Source: Brevundimonas vesicularis (lineage in GTDB: Bacteria > Pseudomonadota > Alphaproteobacteria > Caulobacterales > Caulobacteraceae). From it: a DNA stretch of 64,000 bases. How positions within the stretch are numbered: position 1 is the first letter of the stretch; the number at the start of each line of letters is the position of its first letter. Positions 57,311 to 64,000 of the stretch are shown here, one piece after another. The stretch lies in contig NZ_CP114278.1 of the NCBI RefSeq assembly GCF_027105095.1, forward strand, positions 682,001 to 746,000. The letters are read 5' to 3'. A model generated the notes under the pieces. It had not been told where the DNA came from. It searched no databases and saw only the letters and a program-made list of their open reading frames with translations. Made by a program: the position numbers and the translations under genes.

Positions 57311-57667
57311 TCAGGCGGCCCCGTCGATCCGCTTCAATCGTCGTCCGTCGTCCAGCCCCAGCCGCGTCTTGACCTCCAACAGGTCGGCGCCGGCCGGAAC
57401 GATCAGCAGCTTCTTGGGCTGGGCCGTGTTGACGGCGACGACGGCGCCCTTGGGACAGATGTCGAAACAGTCGGCGCCGACGACTGTCAGCTCGCCCTTG
57501 CGACCCTGTTTGCCCTTCTTCAGGTGCAGGTATTTTCGCAACGCCTTCTTCAGCGTCAGGTCGCCGCCGGGGCCGAAGCCGCCGTCCAGCTTTTTCGAAC
57601 ATTTGCGGCAGACCAGAACGACGTCGCGCCATTCGGTCTTTGCGCTCTTGAAGGCCTTCTCACCCAT
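57311..57667 (-). CDS. Thioredoxin-like [2Fe-2S] ferredoxin
   Basis: 118 residues of the thioredoxin-fold ferredoxin type. Four cluster-ligand cysteines are visible: VLVCRKCSKKL at the N-terminal end and GADCFDICPKGAVVAV later, followed by a PKKLLIVPAG strand. Such proteins carry a 2Fe-2S cluster and act in electron transfer or cluster handling. The (R)VRMGEKAFKSAKTEWRDVVL start makes the ATG at 57667 most plausible. The Cys-x2-Cys...Cys-x3-Cys layout is complete. A partner enzyme is not evident; an SRPBCC gene follows. Confidence 0.85.
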   Translation of the reverse strand: MGEKAFKSAKTEWRDVVLVCRKCSKKLDGGFGPGGDLTLKKALRKYLHLKKGKQGRKGELTVVGADCFDICPKGAVVAVNTAQPKKLLIVPAGADLLEVKTRLGLDDGRRLKRIDGAA

Positions 57668-57757
57668 GCGGACAGAAATCGGCGTTCGCGACGGCTTGCA
57701 CAAGCGGGTGCGGCGCCGTCACCTTTCGTCGGGCTGAAAATTTCACGGGACCTTCAC

Positions 57758-59059
57758 ATGCGCCGATTGTTCGCCGCCTCCACACTGGCGCTGCTGCTTG
57801 CCGCCGGCGCCGCTCAGGCTCAGGTCGATACGGCCAGCGTGGACGCCGCCGTGCAGCGCGTCATGCCCGAGGTCGTCGCGTGGCGGCGCGACTTCCACCA
57901 GCATCCCGAACTGGGCTTCGCCGAGACTCGCTCGGCCGGCGTGATCGCCGACCATCTGCGATCGCTGGGGTTGGAGGTGCGCACCGGGGTCGGCAAGACC
58001 GGGGTGATCGGCGTGCTGCGCGGCGCACGGCCGGGCCGGACGGTGGCCCTGCGCGCCGACATGGACGCCCTGCCGGTGCAGGAGGCGACGGGCCTGGCCT
58101 TCGCCTCCACCGCCACCGGGACCTATATGGGCAATACGGTTCCGGTGGCCCACGCCTGCGGCCACGATATGCATATGGCCATGCTGATGGGCGCGGCCGA
58201 GGTGCTGGCGGGGATGAAGGACCGGATCGCCGGCACGGTGGTCTTCGTCTTTCAGCCGGCGGAAGAGGGCGCGCCTCCGGGCGAACCCAAGGGCGGCGCG
58301 GCCCTGATGATCGCCGAAGGGGCGCTGAACGATCCCAAGCCCCAGGCCATCTTTGGCCTGCACGTCGTGCCGGGACGTCCGGGCAGCGTCTTCTATCGGC
58401 CGGAAGGGTTCATGGCCGCCTCCGACCGCGTGGATATCCGCCTGAAGGGCAAGCAGACGCACGGCGCCTGGCCCTGGCGCGGGGTCGATGTGATCGCGGT
58501 GGCGGGCCAGGTGGTCGAGACGGTCAACACCCTGACGGCGCGCACGGTCGATCCGACCACCACCCCGACCGTCTTCACCATCGCCACGATCAACGCCGGC
58601 GTCCGCTACAACATCATCCCCGACAGCGCGACGCTGTCAGGCACGCTGCGCACCTTCGATACGGCCCAGCGCGACGCCCTGGTCGCCCGCGCCGAGACCG
58701 CGATTGATCACGTCGCCGAAGCGTACGGCGCCACCGCCGAGTTCGGCGTCAAACAGAACGCGGCCCTGGTGTTCAACGACCCCGGCCTGTCCGCCTGGCT
58801 GGCCCCGGTCCTGACCGAGGCGGCGGGCGAAGGCAACGTCAACCCCGCCACGCCCCCGACTACGGTGGCCGAGGACTTCAGCTATTTCCAGCAGGCCATC
58901 CCCGGCGTCTTCTACCACCTGGGCGCCAGTCCCGACGGGGTGGACCCGTCCCAGTCCGCCCCGAACCATTCGCCAGAGTTTTCGCCGAACGAGAAGGTCT
59001 TGCCGCTGGGGGTGAAGACGCACGTCCTGACCGCGCTGCGGTTCTTGGAGCGGAGTTAG
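57758..59059 (+). CDS. Exported M20 family amidohydrolase (N-acyl amino acid / hippurate hydrolase type)
   Basis: A 433-residue metalloenzyme of peptidase family M20D. Signal peptide MRRLFAASTLALLLAAGAAQA suggests a periplasmic location. Metal-site signatures are VPVAHACGHDMHMAMLMGAAEVL (Cys and His ligands), VFVFQPAEEGAPPGEPKGGAALMIAEGAL (catalytic Glu and ligands), IFGLHVVPG, and VAEDFSYFQQAIPGVFYHLG near the C-terminus. It would cleave acyl groups from N-acyl amino acids or similar amides. The ATG at 57758 starts the signal peptide. It is monocistronic and divergent from the ferredoxin gene. Confidence 0.93.
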   Translation: MRRLFAASTLALLLAAGAAQAQVDTASVDAAVQRVMPEVVAWRRDFHQHPELGFAETRSAGVIADHLRSLGLEVRTGVGKTGVIGVLRGARPGRTVALRADMDALPVQEATGLAFASTATGTYMGNTVPVAHACGHDMHMAMLMGAAEVLAGMKDRIAGTVVFVFQPAEEGAPPGEPKGGAALMIAEGALNDPKPQAIFGLHVVPGRPGSVFYRPEGFMAASDRVDIRLKGKQTHGAWPWRGVDVIAVAGQVVETVNTLTARTVDPTTTPTVFTIATINAGVRYNIIPDSATLSGTLRTFDTAQRDALVARAETAIDHVAEAYGATAEFGVKQNAALVFNDPGLSAWLAPVLTEAAGEGNVNPATPPTTVAEDFSYFQQAIPGVFYHLGASPDGVDPSQSAPNHSPEFSPNEKVLPLGVKTHVLTALRFLERS

Positions 59060-59101
59060 GGGGGGCACGATTGGGCTTGAGCTGCGCAGCCGCACTCGCT
59101 G

Positions 59102-60586
59102 CTAATTCGAGCCAAGTGCTTTGTGATCTTTGATTTGCTCCAACTGGAAAATCGAAGATGTGAGGTGGCTGAGTAGCCCGACGTTTTGCTCCGAAGCAGT
59201 TTTTGTTGGCATGCCGCAGGTCACAAGGTCGTAAAGAGCGCAGGCACTGGCGAGGCCTTCAATTGCTGGAGTGGCTTTTGGCATTACGTCTTCTCCAGGC
59301 GAGACGCCGTGCGCCGCTATCTGCCTGAGTTCCAACACTGCTGACGTAAGTATCTTCGCCTGTGCGGGTGTTACGACTGAGGAAAGGCCTTCGAAGAGGA
59401 TTTTAAGTCTTTGACCCAGGCTCTGGTTTTGAAGGCCTCCGATGACCCCTTTGATCCGCGCGTCCTCAATGGAAATGTCGTTAGCCTTGGCGGCGGCGAT
59501 TGCCCCTTCAGCAATCAGCTTGGCTTGGCTAGCCGACAGCGCTGGCTTCCCCTTCAGTTCTGTTAAACTCTCTATGCCAGCACACAGAGTCACGATGTCG
59601 TCGAGCGAGCTTCGCTGGCGCATGTGTTTAGCGACATTTTCTATGGAGCTTCTGAATCGCCGCCGCTCATTTTCCTTTTCAATCCACCGCCGCATCACAT
59701 CGGCGAGCGTCCGACGCTCTGCCCATCGATTTAGAGGCACATTGCCAAGCCAAAGTGAAAAGGGCTGGCGCATATCAAGCGGATCATCTTCGTGGTTAGG
59801 GAGATAGAATTCTGCTTCGCGCATTTTGCGACCGCTTCCCGATCTTGCTGAAAGGGAGGTCCAAGGAAGTGGCCGAAGAGCCACCAGCCCAAAGAAACGT
59901 TTCCATTGCCAGGCGGCATCTATCGCTTCGTCGATACCGACCGGCTTATCAAAAATAATGCTGGCGATAGGGTCGGTCTGGAAGTCAATTTTCTTCCATC
60001 CAATGCCGGATTGCGTTGAGCCAATGAATATTTCGTACTGGTGTCGATCTGCCTTGAACTTGAATACCTTTGGGAACTGATGGACGACGAAAATTTCACG
60101 TGGCTTGAAGAGATCGTATGGTCTGCCCTCTTTAGATCGCAGGCGTCGAAGGGCTGCTAACAAATCTTTTGGCGTATCTAGGAGAAAATGCGATTCAACG
60201 TGCTGGTAATGAAAGAAGAGGCTGAGATCTCGCATCGTAAAGGCGATTGATTCTACCTGGTTTCCGTTCACTAGCCCATCTGCCCCTAACACCACGGCAT
60301 TTGGGTAAATGTGTTCCTCGTAGCTCTGCCCAGTATGAGAGTGATGCCGAGTTGAGCTTTTAATCAGGGCGTTGTGCAAGAGGATCGCACGACCATTTGG
60401 ACCCTTAAGCCGGAGTTCAAACCACCCGGCATCGTCCGCATGCCCCAGAAGTGATTGGTCTGACTGGATTACGGCCTCAGACTTGGCCTTGTTTAAGATG
60501 AGGGTTCCGCTTCCAGCATACGCTTGTTCGTCGGTTACAACCGGGGAACTTCCGTGCTTTTGCTCTATTTCGTCAAACCGCTTCAT
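59102..60586 (-). CDS. Candidate ApeA-like HEPN-domain anti-phage protein
   Basis: 494 residues from the ATG at 60586 (the frame is open to 60637). The N-terminal half (about residues 1-230) is beta-rich with regularly spaced Gly, for example GSGTLILNKAKSEAVI, WFELRLKGPNGRAILLHNALI and NGNQVESIAFTMRDLSLFFHYQHV. This is the pattern of ApeA N-terminal domains. The C-terminal half is all helical and carries LELRQIAAHGV, with Arg421 and His426 forming the R-x4-H motif of HEPN ribonucleases. ApeA is a single-gene abortive-infection system. GC is near 50 percent against about 67 percent around it, indicating transfer. The match is by pattern only. It stands alone between an amidohydrolase and dapE. 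Confidence 0.6.
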   Translation of the reverse strand: MKRFDEIEQKHGSSPVVTDEQAYAGSGTLILNKAKSEAVIQSDQSLLGHADDAGWFELRLKGPNGRAILLHNALIKSSTRHHSHTGQSYEEHIYPNAVVLGADGLVNGNQVESIAFTMRDLSLFFHYQHVESHFLLDTPKDLLAALRRLRSKEGRPYDLFKPREIFVVHQFPKVFKFKADRHQYEIFIGSTQSGIGWKKIDFQTDPIASIIFDKPVGIDEAIDAAWQWKRFFGLVALRPLPWTSLSARSGSGRKMREAEFYLPNHEDDPLDMRQPFSLWLGNVPLNRWAERRTLADVMRRWIEKENERRRFRSSIENVAKHMRQRSSLDDIVTLCAGIESLTELKGKPALSASQAKLIAEGAIAAAKANDISIEDARIKGVIGGLQNQSLGQRLKILFEGLSSVVTPAQAKILTSAVLELRQIAAHGVSPGEDVMPKATPAIEGLASACALYDLVTCGMPTKTASEQNVGLLSHLTSSIFQLEQIKDHKALGSN

Positions 60587-60780
60587 GCGCTTGTTATGTG
60601 AGCGTCGACTCCGAAATGCTACCTCCGTCAGGTACACCTTGCCAACCTATTCGGCGGCGTCGAACGACGATGGAGGCGAAAGACAGGTGGAACATCATTT
60701 CTGCTCGCACTAAACGCGCCAGCGCTAGCTCATGGCGCACGTCAAAGACTTATTCAGGATTGAGTCTATTTCCCCCGGCG
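60587..60780. other. Intergenic stretch between the HEPN-type gene and dapE
   Basis: 194 bp of lower-GC sequence without a convincing gene. It contains the region upstream of the HEPN-type gene and the 3' flank of dapE. No tRNA, direct repeat or integrase remnant marks the insertion boundary. The transition to host-like GC occurs close to the dapE stop. Confidence 0.4.
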
Positions 60781-62016
60781 TCACAACCGCTCTAACACCG
60801 TCTCGATCACCCGGCGATAGACCGCCGTCAGGGTCTCCAGCTCCGCCACCGGCACCCGTTCGTCGATCTGGTGCATGGTCTGGCCGACCAGGCCCAGTTC
60901 CAGCACCGGGCACAGGGCGCGGATGAAGCGGGCGTCGGAGGTGCCGCCGGTGGTGGAGGCCTCGGGGCGGCGGCCGGCGACGGCCTCGACCGCGTCCTGA
61001 ACCGCCGCGACGAAGACGCCGGGCTCGGTCCGGAAGGCCTCGCCGGAACACAGGTGGTCCAGGGTGATCTGCAGCCCGGTCTCGGCCTGCATGGCCCCGG
61101 CCTCGCGGTTCAGCCAGTCGATCAAAGCATCGCCCGTATGGCTTGGGTTGAAGCGGATGTTCAGCCGCGCCGTCGCCTGGGCCGGGATGATGTTGGTCGC
61201 CGGATTGCCGATGTCGATGGTGGTGATTTCGAGGTTCGACGGGGGAAAGGCCACGCTCAAGCAGTCCCGCTCCGCGAGCGGGACGCTAGCGTCAAAAGAA
61301 GGATAGCCTTCATCCAGAACGTGATCGTTCAGGCGGGCCATCAGCTTCGCGATCACCGGGGCCGGGTTGGCGGCGCGCTCGGGATAGGCGACGTGGCCTT
61401 GCTTGCCGTGGACGGTGATCCAGGTGTTCAGCGAGCCGCGCCGCCCGACCTTGATCATGTCGCCTAGCTGCTGAGACGACGAAGGTTCGCCGACGACGCA
61501 GGCGTCGATGACCTCGCCCTCGGCGGCCAGCGCTTCGACCACGCGCTTGGTGCCGTGCAGCGCCGGACCTTCCTCGTCGCCGGTGATCAGGAAGGAGAGG
61601 GAGCCGGTGGGTTCACCGTCCGCCAGCACCTGGGACACGGCGGCGACCCAGGCGGCGATCCCGCCCTTCATGTCCACCGCACCGCGGCCGTACAGGACGC
61701 CGTCCCTGACCTCGGCGTTGAAGGGTTGGGAAGACCACTGGTCCGACGGACCGGTCGGGACCACGTCCGTGTGGCCGGCGAAACAGAGGTTGGGCGAGGC
61801 AGTCCCGCGCCGGGCGTACAGGTTCTCGATCCGCGCATGGACGCCCTCGCCGCCCGGTCCCTCGAAGGCCAGGCGGCGGCAGGTGAAGCCCAGCGCCGTC
61901 AGGTGCCGTTCCAGCACATCCATCGCCCCTTCGTCGGCGGGCGTGACGGAGGGAATGCGGATCAGGTCGCGGGTCAGTTCGACAGGATCGATAACGGGAG
62001 TTGATGCGCGGCTCAT
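60781..62016 (-). CDS. dapE: Succinyl-diaminopimelate desuccinylase
   Basis: A 411-residue M20A zinc enzyme of lysine and peptidoglycan precursor synthesis, converting N-succinyl-LL-DAP to LL-DAP. Metal and active-site motifs are LCFAGHTDVVPTG, YGRGAVDMKGGIAAWVAA, LITGDEEGPALHGTKRVVE (catalytic Glu pair), and STTGGTSDARFI with the late His region. The dimerisation domain (GRRGSLNTWITVHGKQGHVAYPERAANP) is intact. The frame is open far upstream, but MSRASTPVIDPVELTRDLIRIPSV from the ATG at 62016 is the family start. It is divergent from the cupin gene across 42 bp. Confidence 0.95.
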   Translation of the reverse strand: MSRASTPVIDPVELTRDLIRIPSVTPADEGAMDVLERHLTALGFTCRRLAFEGPGGEGVHARIENLYARRGTASPNLCFAGHTDVVPTGPSDQWSSQPFNAEVRDGVLYGRGAVDMKGGIAAWVAAVSQVLADGEPTGSLSFLITGDEEGPALHGTKRVVEALAAEGEVIDACVVGEPSSSQQLGDMIKVGRRGSLNTWITVHGKQGHVAYPERAANPAPVIAKLMARLNDHVLDEGYPSFDASVPLAERDCLSVAFPPSNLEITTIDIGNPATNIIPAQATARLNIRFNPSHTGDALIDWLNREAGAMQAETGLQITLDHLCSGEAFRTEPGVFVAAVQDAVEAVAGRRPEASTTGGTSDARFIRALCPVLELGLVGQTMHQIDERVPVAELETLTAVYRRVIETVLERL

Positions 62017-62058
62017 GCGGCTATGCTTTAGGACCATCGTGCGGAGGCGAGAAGAGCC

Positions 62059-62535
62059 ATGCCCAAGATCGACATCGACAGCGCGCCGACCAGCTTCGGC
62101 ACCACCTATCCCGAGGAATACGCCGGCCCGTGCAACCCGCGTCGCCGCTGGCGGCTGGGCGATGCGGCGGGGCTGAGCCAGTTCGGCGTCAACCTGCTGC
62201 GCCTGCCCGACGGCGCCTGGTCCAGCCAGCGCCACTGGCACGCCGAAGAAGACGAGTTCGTCATGGTGGTCGAGGGCGAAGTGGTGCTGATCGAGGACGA
62301 TGGCGAGACGATCCTGCGCGCCGGCAACTGCGCCGGGTTCAAGGCCGGCGTGCCGAACGGCCATAAGCTGGAGAACCGATCCGGCCGCGAGGCGGTTCTG
62401 CTGGAAGTCGGCACGCGCAGCCCGACAATCACCCCCGCCGACTATCCCGACATCGACATGGTGCTGCACGCCGGCGTCGACGGCTATTTCCACCGCGACG
62501 GCTCGCCCTATCCGAAATACCCAAGAAGAACGTGA
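62059..62535 (+). CDS. Cupin domain protein
   Basis: A 158-residue small cupin. The metal-binding first cupin motif is readable as WSSQRHWHAEEDEFVMVVEGEVVLIEDDGE (His-x-His...Glu), and the second as AGNCAGFKAGVPNGHKLENRSGREAVLLEVG. There is no signal peptide. Family members range from isomerases to storage-like binding proteins; this one has no specific assignment. It overlaps the MFS transporter start by 4 bp (GTGA), so the two are probably co-expressed. Confidence 0.88.
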   Translation: MPKIDIDSAPTSFGTTYPEEYAGPCNPRRRWRLGDAAGLSQFGVNLLRLPDGAWSSQRHWHAEEDEFVMVVEGEVVLIEDDGETILRAGNCAGFKAGVPNGHKLENRSGREAVLLEVGTRSPTITPADYPDIDMVLHAGVDGYFHRDGSPYPKYPRRT

Positions 62536-63845
62536 CCACAGAATCCATCGACACCGGCCCCGCCGGCCCCGCCGCCCCGCCCGTTTCGCCGTCTCCGTCA
62601 TCTGGAGGGCCAGAAGGCCCGTCCAGCCCGTGGGGCATTCGCGACTTCCGCCTGTTGTGGTTCGGCCGCGTGGTGGCGGTGCTGGCGATCCAGATCCAGT
62701 CGTCGGCCCTGTTGTGGCAGGTCTATGAGATCGCCCGGCGCGATCATCCGATCGAGGAGGCCAGCCTGTATCTGGGGCTGGTGGGGCTGTGTCAGTTCCT
62801 GCCTCTGCTGGCCTTCACCCTGCCGGCTGGGGCGATGGCGGATCGGCGCGACCGCAAGCGCACGGTGTGGATCTCGATCCTGGTCGAGGCGGCCTGCGCG
62901 GGGTCGTTTCTGGCCATGGCCCTGCATGGAAACCCGCCGCTGTGGGGTCTGTTGGCGGTCGCGGCCTTGTTCGGCGCGGCGCGGGCGTTCCTGGCGCCGG
63001 CCAGCCAGGCCTTCCTGCCGATGGTGGTGGGGCGCAAGGCCCTGCCGCCGGCCATCGCGGCCCAGTCCATCGCGTTTCAGACCGGCGCCATCGCCGGCCC
63101 GGCCCTGGGCGGGGTGATCGTGGGGATCAACGTGCCCCTGGCCTATGCGGTGTCGCTCGGCATGTTCCTGCTGGCCGTCGCCGCCTTCATCCTGATCCGC
63201 ACCAGCGGCAAGCCGGCGCCCCAGGTCAATCCGCTTTCGCCGGTGGATTCGGTCAAGGAGGGGCTGGCCTATGTGTGGAAGACCAAGATCGTGCTGGGCG
63301 CCATTTCGCTGGATCTGGTCGTGGTGCTGCTGGCGGGCGTGGCCCTGCTGACGCCCATCTTCGCGCGCGACATCCTGCATGTCGGGCCGCAAGGGTTCGG
63401 TCTGTTGCGGGCCTCGTTCGGCGTGGGGGCCATGGTCATGGCCATCTATCTGAGCCGCTATCCGATCCGCCAGAACGGCGGGCGCTGGATGTTCGCGGCG
63501 GTGGCGGTGTTCGGCCTGTGCACCATCACCTTCGGCCTGTCGCGCATCGTCTGGCTGTCGGGCCTGGCGCTGTTCATCGGCGGGGCGGCGGACATGATCA
63601 GCGTCAATGTGCGCCAGACCCTGATCCAGCTGGCCACGCCCGATCACATGCGCGGGCGGGTGTCCTCGGTGTCCATGCTGTTCATCGGCGCCTCGAACGA
63701 ACTGGGCGAGGCCTATTCCGGCGTCATGGTCCGGCTGCTGGGCGCGGTCGGCGCGGCGGTGTTCGGCGGCTTCGGCGCCCTGGCCGCGACCGGGGCCTGG
63801 GCGACGATGTTCCCGGGGCTAAGGAAGGCGGACAACCTGACGTGA
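62532..63845 (+). CDS. MFS transporter, EntS/DHA3-like exporter
   Basis: A 437-residue major facilitator superfamily protein with about ten to twelve transmembrane helices and a cytosolic Pro/Ser-rich N-terminus (about 35 residues). The motif-A region GAMADRRDRKRTVWISILVEA between the second and third helices and the QTGAIAGPALGGVIVGI segment are typical of the DHA3 drug/siderophore exporter group (EntS-like). The substrate is unknown. The GTG start overlaps the cupin stop. A palindromic repeat follows the stop. Confidence 0.9.
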   Translation: MTTESIDTGPAGPAAPPVSPSPSSGGPEGPSSPWGIRDFRLLWFGRVVAVLAIQIQSSALLWQVYEIARRDHPIEEASLYLGLVGLCQFLPLLAFTLPAGAMADRRDRKRTVWISILVEAACAGSFLAMALHGNPPLWGLLAVAALFGAARAFLAPASQAFLPMVVGRKALPPAIAAQSIAFQTGAIAGPALGGVIVGINVPLAYAVSLGMFLLAVAAFILIRTSGKPAPQVNPLSPVDSVKEGLAYVWKTKIVLGAISLDLVVVLLAGVALLTPIFARDILHVGPQGFGLLRASFGVGAMVMAIYLSRYPIRQNGGRWMFAAVAVFGLCTITFGLSRIVWLSGLALFIGGAADMISVNVRQTLIQLATPDHMRGRVSSVSMLFIGASNELGEAYSGVMVRLLGAVGAAVFGGFGALAATGAWATMFPGLRKADNLT

Positions 63846-63852
63846 CGATCGC

Positions 63853-63998
63853 GTCTCCTCCCCACAAAGTGGGGAGGGGGACCGCGCAGCGGTGGAGGGG
63901 CTCTTGACGTCCCGCAGGCTCTAGCGATGCGGTGAAAAGCCCCTCCGTCTCTCCGCTGCGCTACGAGCCACCTCCCCATCAGATGGGGAGGAGACGGT
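63853..63998. repeat. Palindromic interspersed repeat (REP/MITE-like)
   Basis: About 145 bp bounded by TCTCCTCCCCACAAAGTGGGGA on the left and a mirrored TCCCCATCAGATGGGGAGGAGA on the right. Each end is itself a small palindrome around CCCCA/TGGGG, and the interior repeats CGCGCAGCGGTGGAGGGGC against GCCCCTCCGTCTCTCCGCTGCGC. The nested symmetry lets the whole element fold on itself. Similar palindromes are common between genes in Caulobacterales. It could stabilise or terminate the MFS transcript. Confidence 0.7.
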
Positions 63999-64000
63999 CA

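Overview
The window is high-GC, densely packed alphaproteobacterial chromosome. The gene content points to Caulobacterales, most likely Brevundimonas or a close relative. This is an inference from three things: a cpa-type Flp pilus operon, the ChvI-ChvG-HprK-EIIA-HPr order, and large Caulobacter-type TonB receptors. Almost everything is ordinary housekeeping or envelope DNA. Two low-GC patches stand out as acquired: a degenerate integrase region beside tRNA-Ala (about 4.04-5.83 kb) and a single gene inserted before dapE (about 59.1-60.6 kb).

Left part (1-19 kb): the N-terminal end of cobT, a DUF418 membrane protein, a small membrane protein overlapping a 3-hydroxyacyl-CoA dehydrogenase, YggT, tRNA-Ala(CGC) and the integrase relic. 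Then come a divergent SDR lacking the usual catalytic Tyr/Lys, a two-domain retropepsin-like protein, xerC-DUF484-fsa facing priA, bioB, a heme-globin chemoreceptor, and ahcY followed by a flavoprotein. A palindrome precedes ahcY and two strong hairpins separate it from the flavoprotein gene.

Middle (19-47 kb): a conserved unknown 572-residue protein next to ChvI/ChvG, with a short HPr kinase, a mannose-type EIIA and HPr completing a regulatory PTS branch. A beta-propeller phytase lipoprotein lies divergent from a large TonB receptor. Then follow lpdA, a Cache chemoreceptor, mutS, a cobalamin riboswitch with a BtuB-like receptor (linking to cobT at the left edge), an aldo/keto reductase, a maleylacetoacetate isomerase/FAH pair, a cassette of small stress-type membrane proteins, a membrane protein plus winged-helix pair, a tyrosine phosphatase and pabB.

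Right part (45.8-64 kb): a Flp/Tad pilus locus in two divergent blocks. TadE-like pseudopilins and a stand-alone CpaC-N-domain protein read left; pilA and cpaA-B-C-D-E-F-tadB-tadC read right. It is followed by an SRPBCC protein, a thioredoxin-like ferredoxin, an M20 amidohydrolase, a candidate ApeA-like HEPN defence protein, dapE, a cupin, an MFS exporter and a palindromic repeat at the right edge.

The best candidate for an unusual system is the lone HEPN-type gene at 59102-60586. It has an R-x4-H ribonuclease motif and foreign base composition, and sits as a one-gene insertion between two conserved housekeeping genes.
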